Shown piece after piece: positions 14,944-23,761 of a stretch of DNA of 64,000 nucleotides. The position numbers and the translations under genes were made by a program. The DNA is taken from assembly GCF_001637225.1 (NCBI RefSeq), contig NZ_LVJI01000001.1:62001-126000 (forward strand), read 5' to 3'. Every line of letters starts with the position of its first letter. Position 1 is the first letter of the stretch. The notes beneath the pieces were generated by a model that ran no database searches, was not told the origin of the DNA, and saw only the letters and a program-made list of their open reading frames with translations. Origin of the DNA: Paenibacillus antarcticus. Lineage in GTDB: Bacteria; Bacillota; Bacilli; Paenibacillales; Paenibacillaceae.

Positions 14944-17900
14944 TTAGATAGACGGGCCTACAGCAATCCACGAAACAAAACCATACTTATGACGGCTACC
15001 TTGATTACGTACGACTTCAATAACTGCTGAGTCCTCTTGCTGGGACTTCAGTGCCGCATAGAAGAATGGATGACTGCACATCGCAACAATAACATAATGA
15101 ATACTATCGAACGCCTGATCGAATCGTACATCAACCTCAACACTACTCTCATCACCTGTAAACACGAAAGCCGTCATTCCAAATTGCTGCATGGATGGGG
15201 CACCACTACTCGTAATTACTGGATCAAATGCTAGATGTGTTAAGGATACGGTATTGTCTGCCAATTTAGCGCCTTGCACCGCTCCATCTGCTAACTTCTC
15301 ATGTCGGATACTATCATCAGCTAAAGACTCTGTTCCTACAGCTCCAGGCACCAGATGTTTACTGTCTACTGAATGCATAGCCAGATGTTCACCAAAGACT
15401 CCTTCCGCAGCAATTTTGGGACCATATACCGCTTCATCTTGAATATGAGCACGGGAGACTGAATTATCTTCAATATGTTCAGAGGACACAGAACCTGGCT
15501 GAAGATGCCGTCCACTAATAAGTTGATCCTGAATATGATGGGAAAGAATTATACCTTCCTGAAGATGCTTAGAACGGATTGACCCTGCTTGTAGATGAGA
15601 TTCAGATATCAAATCTGGCTGTAGGTGATGCGTATATATCATATGGGACTTAATATGATTATCGGTAACTACGCCGTTACCGATATGCTCACTCTGTACA
15701 ATCTCCTTCGATAAATGCTCGGATTGAATCGCTCCCGGCTGAATTTTATCCGAGCTTACGGCCTCGTCCTTCAAGATATCACTGTCTACTACGCCGCTTT
15801 GAAAGTGGGAAGTAACTAGTGAAGCGGATTGCAATTTGTGTCCACCAACACTACCTTCAGGAAGCCATTCTCCAGATTTCAACTCATCGCTCAGATGCGA
15901 AAAGGTGACCGAACTATTCTCAATATGATCAGAGGACACAGAACCTAGCTGAAGATGCCGCCCACTAATGAGTTGATCCTGAATATGATGTGGAAGTATG
16001 ACACCTTCCTGTAGATGCTTAGAGTGGATTGATCCTTCTTGCAAATGTGATTCAGATATCAAGTCTGGCTGTAGGTGATGCGTATGAATGGTATGGGACT
16101 TCATATGCTTAGCTGTTACTATTCCGCTACCGATGTGCTCACTCTGTACAATTTCTTTCGATAAATGCTCTGATTGAATGGCTCCTAGCTGAATTTTATC
16201 CGAGCTCACAGCCTGATCCTTCAAGATATCACTATCTACTATGCCGCTTTGAAAGTGGGATGTAGCTAGTGAAGCGGATTGCAATTTGTTCCCATTAATA
16301 CTGCCATCAAGTAGCCATCCTCCAGATTTCAACTCATCGCTCAGATGCGTAAGGGTGACCGAACTATCCTCAATATGTCCTGAGGACACGGAACCCGGCT
16401 GAAGATGCTTCCCACTAATGAGTTGATCCTGAATATGATGAGGAAGAATTACACCCTCCTGAAGATGTTTTGAATGGATTAATCCCGCTTGCAGATGTGA
16501 TTCTGATATCAAATTGGGCTGTAGGTGATGCGTATGAATAGTATGGGACTTAATATGCTTAGCTGTAACCACGCCGCTACCGATATGTTCACTCTGAACT
16601 ATGTCTTTGGATAGATGCTGGGATTGAATGGCTTCAGGCTGGATTTTATCCGAGCTTACAGCCTGTTCCTTCAAGATATCACTATCTACTACACCACTTT
16701 GAAAATGGCCTGTAGCTATTGATGCAAATTGCAATTTACTTCCGTCAATACTATGATCAGGAATCCATTGTCCGGATTTCAACTCATCGCTCAGATGTGA
16801 AAGCGTGACCGAACTATCCTCAATATGTCCTGAGGACACAGAACCTGGCTGAATATGCCGCCCACTAATGAGTTGTTCTTGAATATGATGAGGAAGAATT
16901 ACACCTTCCTGAAGATGTTTAGAATGGATCGATCCTGCTTGCAGATGAGATTCCGTTATCAGCTTCGGTTGAAGATGATGCGAATGAATCGCTTGATTCT
17001 GAAGATGATCTGCTGTAACTGATCCGTTACTGAGATGCCCACTTTGCACAATATCTTTCGATAAATGCTGTGATTGAATGGCTCCTGACTGAATTTTATC
17101 AGAGCTTACAGCCTGTTCCTTCAAGATATCACTGTCTACGATACCTCTTTGAAAGTGGGAAGTGGCTAATGATGCGGATTGCAATTTACTACCATCAATA
17201 CTACTGTCAGGAAGCCATTGTCCAGATTTAAGCTCATCTGCAAGATGTGAATATGTTATAATCCCTTTTCTCACATGATAGCCATGGATCGATTCCTGTT
17301 CGAGATGTTTTCCAGTAATACTCTCAAGTCCAATTTGTCGTCCGCTAACAGTACCAGAGGCTATCTTTTCACCTGTAACTGAACCATTCTGAATACTATC
17401 TGTGCCCACCGATGATGTTCCTAAATGTTCAGCCAGAATAGCTGACGTCTTAATATGGTCTGATTCTACAGCCTTTAGATTAATGTGCTGAGAGGATACC
17501 GAGCGTTCTGCTAGAATATCAGATTGTACCGCATTAGGACTCAACTGTTCGTAGCCCACAGATCGTAGCTCCAGCTTTTCTTTGGTAACACTTCCATCGG
17601 CTAACTTAGAAGTGGTTACGGCCAACTCACTCAGTTTATCCGTTGATACGCTTTCCGGAGATAACTTAAGCGAAGTAACAATATGATCCCCTAAATGGTG
17701 GGAAAGAACCGAGTTTGGTGAAATATGCTCATCTTTAACCGCCCCTGGGGCTATCTTAATGGATGTGATTGCTTGATTCTGCAGTAACGTTTGCCCAATA
17801 CTCTTCTCTTGCATATGACGGGATGTTACAGCGCCATCTGTTAGATGAAAGGCCTGAATAGAGCCTTCTTGTAAAGCACGCCCACTAACGCTGTCATCCG

Positions 17901-19605
17901 CTAGATGTAATGCTTGTATTGCTCCTTGTGCAATGTTGTGGGATCGAACACCATCGCCCGCTATTTTCTCAGAAGTGACCGCAGCGTCTGCTAACTTGTC
18001 ACTAGTGACACTACCCCGATCTAACTTCCCTGTTGTAACACTCTTAGCACCCAATGCTCGCTCTGACACGACTTCATACCCTAAATGAAATTCCTGAACC
18101 GAATCTGCCCTGATTTTGTCTGTTGTCACTGCCGCAGCTTGAATATGTTGTTCCGTAATGGCGTGTTTTGCTATGTGCTCAGATAGTACCACATCAGAAT
18201 TGAGATGATTGGACGTGATTGCATGAGGAGCAATGTGAGTACCCAGTATAGAGGACTTAGCAATATGACGCGTATGAATCGCTTCATCGATGATTTTAGT
18301 TGAGATAATACTCTGATCAGCAATTTTTGAAGTTGTTACGGCCTGTTCGATGAGTTGCGTAGTTCCTATAGACTGGTCCACTATTTTCTTAGAGCTTATA
18401 CTATGATCAGCAATATGGTAGGCGTCCACTACACCTTCAGCAATATGATTACTGCTCACAGCTTCCTTCTGTATATGCTTGCTTCGTATAGAATTTTGTG
18501 CCAACTGAAGTGATTCCACAGCACCTTCAGCAATGTGTCCTGATTGAACCGCTCCATGAGCCAATTGTTCGGAACCTATACTACGGCGTAAAAGCTGCTC
18601 CCCACCGATAGACTCTAGTGCCAAATGATTTGCTGTAATCACGTTATCCTGTAAATGCTTTCCTTCAATGCTAGCATCCATAATCTTGTTTCCTGTAACC
18701 GCATTGTCACGAATTTTGGATGCAGTGATAGCTAAATCAGCAATTTTTGAGTTATCAATGACATCATTGGCTAAATGTACGCTTTGAATGGCACTGTTCT
18801 GAACCTTATCTGAGGTTATAGAATGATCCTCTAACAATGCATTTGAAATAATCATATTACTTAAGTGTCTGCTTTGGATAGAAGCATCCGCAATTTTGTG
18901 AGATTCTATGGTACGATCACTTAGCTTGTCGGAGCTTATGCTCCCATCCTTCAATTTCTCACCACTAATGGATTTATCGGAAATTTTGTCGAATCCAATG
19001 GAGCCATCAACCACGTGTTCTGCATGGATAGAGCCCAAAGCAATTTTAGAAGAAATAACGGCTCCATCTGCGATATGGATACTCCCAACCACATAATCCT
19101 GCAATTGCTCACTCTGTATGCTACCTTTTTTCATTTTGGATGCATCAATTGCTCTAGGAGCTATTTTGTCTGCTGTAACAGCACCATCTGTTAGATCATC
19201 CCCATAAATAAAAGCTACTTTTCGGTTAGGATGTTGTTTATCCGTCAGCAACTCTTCTACCTCAATAAGTGAAAGTCCCTCTTCTACTAGAGAAGTAATT
19301 TCAATTTCCTCAACTTTATGATCTTCTAGAGTATGTTCTTCCTCCGTCTGATCTTCTGAACTAACTTCATCAATTTCAATCTTTGGAACTTCCTTAACCC
19401 TTTTAGCAATAATGGCTTCTAACACTTCATTACTCTGATCTAAAGGCGGAGCGGCTACAGAAAGAATGTTAACTTCCGATTTGTTATGGTGCTGATTTAA
19501 TTTCGGCTTGTCGAGAAAACTCAGTTCCTGCTTATTCGGATCATCCACATAATAAAGAGGTGCCTTTTTACTTTTACTCGTTTTATTCTTCGTTGGTTTA
19601 TTCAA
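14944..19605 (-). CDS. Giant decapeptide-repeat protein (WIAG-tail-like), probable spore-surface protein
   Basis: About 1,553 residues. TTG at 19603-19605 is favoured as start by GGAAGGAG nine bases upstream; the frame is open to 19659. There is no signal peptide. Residues 1-140 are first basic, then Glu-rich. Residues ~140-1450 are roughly 130 tandem decapeptides of the form (S/A)(I/V)xSxx(I/L)xx(G/D), for example SISSDKLSDR. Within these, four 150-residue units repeat. The last ~100 residues form a unique domain with VRFDQAFDSIHYVIVAM and the ending SWIAVGPSI. From memory, Paenibacillus proteins with this ending are annotated WIAG-tail. The repeat would suit an extended beta-helix fibre. 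It is divergent from a YheC/YheD gene. Confidence 0.85.
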   Translation of the reverse strand: MNKPTKNKTSKSKKAPLYYVDDPNKQELSFLDKPKLNQHHNKSEVNILSVAAPPLDQSNEVLEAIIAKRVKEVPKIEIDEVSSEDQTEEEHTLEDHKVEEIEITSLVEEGLSLIEVEELLTDKQHPNRKVAFIYGDDLTDGAVTADKIAPRAIDASKMKKGSIQSEQLQDYVVGSIHIADGAVISSKIALGSIHAEHVVDGSIGFDKISDKSISGEKLKDGSISSDKLSDRTIESHKIADASIQSRHLSNMIISNALLEDHSITSDKVQNSAIQSVHLANDVIDNSKIADLAITASKIRDNAVTGNKIMDASIEGKHLQDNVITANHLALESIGGEQLLRRSIGSEQLAHGAVQSGHIAEGAVESLQLAQNSIRSKHIQKEAVSSNHIAEGVVDAYHIADHSISSKKIVDQSIGTTQLIEQAVTTSKIADQSIISTKIIDEAIHTRHIAKSSILGTHIAPHAITSNHLNSDVVLSEHIAKHAITEQHIQAAAVTTDKIRADSVQEFHLGYEVVSERALGAKSVTTGKLDRGSVTSDKLADAAVTSEKIAGDGVRSHNIAQGAIQALHLADDSVSGRALQEGSIQAFHLTDGAVTSRHMQEKSIGQTLLQNQAITSIKIAPGAVKDEHISPNSVLSHHLGDHIVTSLKLSPESVSTDKLSELAVTTSKLADGSVTKEKLELRSVGYEQLSPNAVQSDILAERSVSSQHINLKAVESDHIKTSAILAEHLGTSSVGTDSIQNGSVTGEKIASGTVSGRQIGLESITGKHLEQESIHGYHVRKGIITYSHLADELKSGQWLPDSSIDGSKLQSASLATSHFQRGIVDSDILKEQAVSSDKIQSGAIQSQHLSKDIVQSGHLSNGSVTADHLQNQAIHSHHLQPKLITESHLQAGSIHSKHLQEGVILPHHIQEQLISGRHIQPGSVSSGHIEDSSVTLSHLSDELKSGQWIPDHSIDGSKLQFASIATGHFQSGVVDSDILKEQAVSSDKIQPEAIQSQHLSKDIVQSEHIGSGVVTAKHIKSHTIHTHHLQPNLISESHLQAGLIHSKHLQEGVILPHHIQDQLISGKHLQPGSVSSGHIEDSSVTLTHLSDELKSGGWLLDGSINGNKLQSASLATSHFQSGIVDSDILKDQAVSSDKIQLGAIQSEHLSKEIVQSEHIGSGIVTAKHMKSHTIHTHHLQPDLISESHLQEGSIHSKHLQEGVILPHHIQDQLISGRHLQLGSVSSDHIENSSVTFSHLSDELKSGEWLPEGSVGGHKLQSASLVTSHFQSGVVDSDILKDEAVSSDKIQPGAIQSEHLSKEIVQSEHIGNGVVTDNHIKSHMIYTHHLQPDLISESHLQAGSIRSKHLQEGIILSHHIQDQLISGRHLQPGSVSSEHIEDNSVSRAHIQDEAVYGPKIAAEGVFGEHLAMHSVDSKHLVPGAVGTESLADDSIRHEKLADGAVQGAKLADNTVSLTHLAFDPVITSSGAPSMQQFGMTAFVFTGDESSVEVDVRFDQAFDSIHYVIVAMCSHPFFYAALKSQQEDSAVIEVVRNQGSRHKYGFVSWIAVGPSI
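15430..17235 (-). repeat. Four tandem 450-bp repeats inside the decapeptide-repeat gene
   Basis: The segment coding for DELKSG recurs at 17223, 16773, 16323 and 15873, exactly 450 bp apart each time. Each unit encodes 15 decapeptides, keeping the frame. The copies remain very similar at DNA level, so recent duplication or homogenisation is likely, and length variation between strains is to be expected. Confidence 0.9.
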
Positions 19606-19814
19606 AGCAGTTCTCTCCTTCCTGCTGTCTTTCGTCATAGGCATCCTATGCAAGATCATAGGCCATTGTCACAGAAGTCTAAACTTTATACTTATTCATT
19701 GAAAATAGGCCATCTTGTTGAGCATATTCGTCCAAACCATTTGTCTTAATTGAAAGTACACTGTTGAGAACACATACTGGACCTGAACTGAACATCAGAC
19801 AAGGAGGAACGGTC

Positions 19815-20936
19815 ATGCAGCAATTGGTTGGCATACTGCTTAATGCAAGCATGCACCGAGGCATACCTCGCTGCATTACGGGTCAGGAATCACTAGCAAA
19901 TTATGAAGAAGGAGCTCAGGTCTATGGCTTAATCCCTGTGTTCCTAAAGCTAGAAGATATCGATTTGGAGACGGGTAGATGTGTTGCCTATATTAAGAAC
20001 GATGCCGATTATGTGTTAATCGATATCCCCATTCCGAAGGTCATTCATAATCGTGCGATTTATATCAATAACAGTTCACATCTACGTATAAGTAGGTTAC
20101 TCAATAGAGGTATTATTGTCTTCAATGTATGTAATCGTTATGGAAAAGATGAAATCCACCGTCGACTATCCTCCAACCCATCGTTAAATCCATTCCTTCC
20201 AAATACGGATACAGCTACACCTATAGCCATCCGTCGTATGATGAAGCAACATCATGATCTCATTCTGAAGCCTTGTCGTGGCAGTATAGGCCAAGGTATT
20301 ATGCGGCTTCGTAAAGTTAATACGAAATGGATGCTCACTTACTCAAATACTCCTTCAATTGGAGAGTGGAAAACGATCACATTAAACAAAGAACAATTGC
20401 CTCCCATTGTGCTGCGTAGAATATCGCTTCAACCCTTCCTCGTACAAGAACGCATTCCTCTTGCTGAATATCAAGGTAATGCATATGATATCCGCGTAAC
20501 GATACAACGAGGATTACAAGGTCTGTGGCAGATGACAGGGATGTATGCGAAGATAGCTCCATCTAACACTTTTGTAACTAACATCGCACAAGGAGCGACT
20601 GCTGTCCCAGTAGAATCCATACTTACAACTAGCATACCTTCCCAATCTCCCCTATCCGTGATCCAATCCATTGAACAGGTCACCTTGGAAATTGCATGGA
20701 GTCTCAGCACACAACTACCATGGCTAGCAGACTTCGGAATGGATATTGGGATCACCTCTGAGGGTAAACCCTATTTCATCGAATGCAATGGTCGAGATCA
20801 ACGTTATGGCTTCCGTAAAGCCAGCATGATATCCACTTGGAGAAAGACATATGAGCACCCTATGGCATACGCTCATCATTTGTTAGAAAGCGATGTATAC
20901 CGTAGAAACCTTCCTCATTCATACCATTACAATTAA
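19815..20936 (+). CDS. YheC/YheD-family ATP-grasp protein
   Basis: A 373-residue protein from the ATG at 19815, set by AAGGAGG seven bases upstream (the frame is open 17 codons further). The N-terminal half has the YheC/YheD pattern with VYGLIPVFLKLEDID and PIPKVIHNRAIY; the C-terminal half is an ATP-grasp domain with LILKPCRGSIGQGIMRL, YDIRVTIQRG and the metal-binding end DFGMDIGITSEGKPYFIECNGRDQRYG. In Bacillus these proteins are coat-associated and made in sporulation; an enzymatic role is unproven. It is divergent from the giant repeat protein, suggesting a shared spore-coat role. Confidence 0.9.
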   Translation: MQQLVGILLNASMHRGIPRCITGQESLANYEEGAQVYGLIPVFLKLEDIDLETGRCVAYIKNDADYVLIDIPIPKVIHNRAIYINNSSHLRISRLLNRGIIVFNVCNRYGKDEIHRRLSSNPSLNPFLPNTDTATPIAIRRMMKQHHDLILKPCRGSIGQGIMRLRKVNTKWMLTYSNTPSIGEWKTITLNKEQLPPIVLRRISLQPFLVQERIPLAEYQGNAYDIRVTIQRGLQGLWQMTGMYAKIAPSNTFVTNIAQGATAVPVESILTTSIPSQSPLSVIQSIEQVTLEIAWSLSTQLPWLADFGMDIGITSEGKPYFIECNGRDQRYGFRKASMISTWRKTYEHPMAYAHHLLESDVYRRNLPHSYHYN

Positions 20937-20940
20937 TACA

Positions 20941-20995
20941 AAAAAGAATGGATTGCGACATCAGACCTACCTCTGAAGTCCTATCCATTCTTTTT
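20941..20995 (+). terminator. Intrinsic terminator after the YheC/YheD gene
   Basis: AAAGAATGGAT / ATCCATTCTTT with a long loop and a T-run, starting four bases after the stop codon. Confidence 0.85.
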
Positions 20996-21142
20996 GTTGT
21001 TTGTAGTGATAATGAACTTGACTTAGCACAAGCTGCTACTTCCAAGCAGATGTTGCTAAATAACAAGAAGGAATTGATTTAAAATCTAAACTATGTCAAT
21101 ATATTTCAGAGCGCTTACGTAACCTCTGAAGGGAGAAAAACC

Positions 21143-21952
21143 ATGGCAAAAAAAATACTGCGATTGATGACCGAGCTCTCCTCAAGAAAATCGATATCCC
21201 GAATAATGGGTCGTTTTTCTCACAGTAGTGTAAGCCGCTACGTCATCCCAACGTTTATACGAAACTATCAAATCCCCGTGTCTGAAGCGGAAAAAGATAT
21301 ACGTGAGTATCGTTCACTTAACGCATTCTTTACACGTAGACTGAAACCTGGAACGAGACCTATCGATGTGAATGAGCATTCTTTAACAAGCCCTGTGGAT
21401 GCGCTTATTACAGCAATGGGAAAGATCTCAGCAGGAACTATTTTAAATGTAAAAGGACAAGACTATTCGGTGCAGGATATTCTTCATCATTCTCCCCATC
21501 TGGAGCTCTATAAGAATGGTTATGTATTCGTACTTTACTTAAGTCCGAAAGATTATCATCGCATCCACACTCCTGTAACAGGAGTACAGACGGAAAGTGA
21601 ACATATTAAAGGTCGTGTTTATCCTGTAAATGATTTCGCAATGACTCATATGCGTTCTGTACTGTGCCGTAACGAAAGACTCATCACATATATTGCTCAT
21701 TCATTTGGAGAAGTGGCCGTTGTAAAAGTTGGTGCAATGAATGTCAGTAGCATCCAATATACAGACGCCTCCGTGAACGAATGGAATAAAGGTGATGATC
21801 TTGCCTATTTTGAATTTGGATCGACCGTCGTTCTACTTATGGAGAATGATACCTTTACACCTCGAGAAGATATCAAAGTCGGAGATGCTGTACGTATGGG
21901 GCAACGTTTAGGTGATCTCCATGCTTCTGCTGCACAAAGTACAAACCATTAA
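21143..21952 (+). CDS. psd: Phosphatidylserine decarboxylase proenzyme
   Basis: A 269-residue enzyme that makes phosphatidylethanolamine from phosphatidylserine at the membrane. Family blocks are visible: YRSLNAFFTRRLKPGTRPI, SPVDALITAMG, LYLSPKDYHRIHTP and, near the C-terminus, FEFGST, where the proenzyme cleaves itself before Ser to create the pyruvoyl cofactor. Most Psd have LGST; Phe replaces Leu here. GAAGGGAG precedes the ATG. No pssA lies nearby. Its stop overlaps the convergent SDR stop by four bases. Confidence 0.95.
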   Translation: MAKKILRLMTELSSRKSISRIMGRFSHSSVSRYVIPTFIRNYQIPVSEAEKDIREYRSLNAFFTRRLKPGTRPIDVNEHSLTSPVDALITAMGKISAGTILNVKGQDYSVQDILHHSPHLELYKNGYVFVLYLSPKDYHRIHTPVTGVQTESEHIKGRVYPVNDFAMTHMRSVLCRNERLITYIAHSFGEVAVVKVGAMNVSSIQYTDASVNEWNKGDDLAYFEFGSTVVLLMENDTFTPREDIKVGDAVRMGQRLGDLHASAAQSTNH

Positions 21953-22809
21953 CCTTGGCGATGTAACAGCTTAAGAATGATGCGATGAAACCATCGATCT
22001 GGTAACCATTGTTTGGCAAGCATCGTTACTGTAGTCCCACGAGGAAGAGAATAACGAAATGATGGATATTGAACGGTAGCAATCTTAGCTATTAATTGGG
22101 CTACATCCAGTGGATTACCGCTACTTGCCGCACTTCGTTGCGAATATTGCAAGATGCGATCCAGTAACCCTTTATACGGAGAATGGGATGCCTGACTCAT
22201 CTGAGAGAAACTCTTTCCCCAGATAGGTGTCCCATAGGCTCCTGGCTCAACGAGAATAACATCAATACCGAATGGCTTCACTTCCATGGCGAGACACTCG
22301 CTGAATCCTTCTAACGCGAATTTAGAAGAAGCATAGGGTCCATACCCTGGGAATCCAACATTCCCACTAATACTACTCATCTGAATAATACGTCCTCCTC
22401 CACCTTCTCTCATTAAAGGTAGAACAGCTTGCGTAACACAGACCATCCCTAAGAAATTAATCTCCATTTGCTCTTTCCACATCGATAAAGGAATTTCTTC
22501 AATCATCCCGCCTACAGCTACACCTGCATTATTGATCAGAATATCTAGACGACCATAATTATTCTGAATCTGATTCACCACATCCTGTACTTGATCTTCA
22601 TTTCGAACATCCATTGCCACCACTTGAATAGATGACTCCACACCCGCTATCTGTGAGGCTTTCATTAACGCTTCCTTGTCCTCTGGATTACGCATGCCTG
22701 ACACAACCATGAATCCCTCACGCGCAAGCTCCACACTAGTTAGAAGCCCAAAGCCGCTAGAACACCCTGTTATGAGTGCAATCTTACCTGTATTGTTGTT
22801 CTGAATCAC
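21949..22809 (-). CDS. SDR-family oxidoreductase
   Basis: A short-chain dehydrogenase of about 286 residues from the second GTG at 22807-22809, which has AAAGGGG about 11 bases upstream; GTG at 22821 abuts that motif. The Rossmann motif ITGCSSGFG, NNAG, the catalytic Ser in MSSISG and YASSK (YxxxK) are all present. The substrate is unknown; the C-terminal extension resembles classical SDRs acting on retinol- or steroid-like compounds. It ends on top of psd with no terminator between. Confidence 0.88.
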   Translation of the reverse strand: MIQNNNTGKIALITGCSSGFGLLTSVELAREGFMVVSGMRNPEDKEALMKASQIAGVESSIQVVAMDVRNEDQVQDVVNQIQNNYGRLDILINNAGVAVGGMIEEIPLSMWKEQMEINFLGMVCVTQAVLPLMREGGGGRIIQMSSISGNVGFPGYGPYASSKFALEGFSECLAMEVKPFGIDVILVEPGAYGTPIWGKSFSQMSQASHSPYKGLLDRILQYSQRSAASSGNPLDVAQLIAKIATVQYPSFRYSLPRGTTVTMLAKQWLPDRWFHRIILKLLHRQG

Positions 22810-22845
22810 TATGATCGTCACCCCTTTAATTTCATCCTATAACAC

Positions 22846-22886
22846 AAAAAGCAACTTCAGATCAATCACAGGTCCAAAGTTGCTTT
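22846..22886 (-). terminator. Intrinsic terminator of the AraC regulator gene
   Basis: AAAGCAACTT / AAGTTGCTTT (22848-22857, 22877-22886) followed by a T-run on the minus strand. It separates the AraC gene from the downstream SDR. Confidence 0.85.
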
Positions 22887-22921
22887 CATTCCTATTCATG
22901 TGTCTATCAATTCATCTCAAT

Positions 22922-23716
22922 CTAACGAATTTCGGACGGATTCTGACCTGTATATTGCTTAAATTGCCTGCTGAAAAAAAAGATATCGCGGTACCCTAGA
23001 GTATCTGCTACTTCTGTAACATTCATGCCTGCATATAGCAGTAAATGTTGAGCTCTTTCGATACGCATCTTTATAATATAGGACTGAACAGGGGAACCTA
23101 TTAAATCTTTGAATTTAATAGAGAAATAACGTGGCGACAGTCCAGCACGTGCTGCCAAGTCTTCCACGCGATGCTGGATTCCTGGATGTTGGCGTATATA
23201 GTTAGCTATTTCATGTATGACCTCAGTTAATTGATTACTTACTATTTTGAGAACAGGCTGATGGTGATCATGATTATCCTCACGCAGCAAATGGATCATC
23301 AACTGCTTGAGAATAAGCTGACCTTCCTCCTTAGCAGCATAGGTATTCACTAGAAATAACCGTACGTAACGAGCCAACATATATTCAAAATCAACCGTCT
23401 CTTGTAACCTTCGATAAGGACGTGGAATCTCAGTTACGGGCTCTATTACATCAAAGTGAATATAACTCAGCACCAATGGTTTCTGTGGATTGTGAACAGC
23501 GCTTGTGTGATCTCCAGGTCGAAATAGAAAGCAGCTTCCCTTACCAATTTCATAAGTTTCATCATTCCTTATGAGCGTACCCTCACCACTCCACACATAA
23601 AATAAATCATAATTAGGCAATGCCTTTTCTCTTTTTTGCCATTTCCAACTTGGTTCACACACAATTTTGGCTAATGAAGGTTTGATCTCAAAAGAGGACG
23701 GTGAAGCATGTAGCAT
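22922..23716 (-). CDS. AraC-family transcription regulator
   Basis: A 264-residue regulator: an N-terminal cupin-type sensing domain (YDLFYVWSGEGTLIRNDETYEIGKG) and a C-terminal double helix-turn-helix (residues ~165-264) with RVEDLAARAGLSPRYFSIKF and VADTLGYRDIFFFSRQFKQYTGQNPSEIR. Such proteins usually activate sugar-use genes, but no transporter or glycoside hydrolase adjoins it. The likely target is unknown. It lies upstream of, and terminates before, the SDR gene. Confidence 0.9.
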   Translation of the reverse strand: MLHASPSSFEIKPSLAKIVCEPSWKWQKREKALPNYDLFYVWSGEGTLIRNDETYEIGKGSCFLFRPGDHTSAVHNPQKPLVLSYIHFDVIEPVTEIPRPYRRLQETVDFEYMLARYVRLFLVNTYAAKEEGQLILKQLMIHLLREDNHDHHQPVLKIVSNQLTEVIHEIANYIRQHPGIQHRVEDLAARAGLSPRYFSIKFKDLIGSPVQSYIIKMRIERAQHLLLYAGMNVTEVADTLGYRDIFFFSRQFKQYTGQNPSEIR

Positions 23717-23761
23717 ATCTTAATCCCCCCTTTGTTATGTATTCTACTACACGTTATACGT

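Noticed and set aside
14944..19605. CRISPR-like periodicity
   Set aside because: The repeats are coding, in frame, degenerate decapeptide units within one long gene; no identical direct repeats with unique spacers and no cas genes.
14944..19605. Prophage tail-fibre gene
   Set aside because: Decapeptides of this kind occur in tail fibres, but there are no other phage genes around and the neighbours are sporulation and glycosyltransferase genes.
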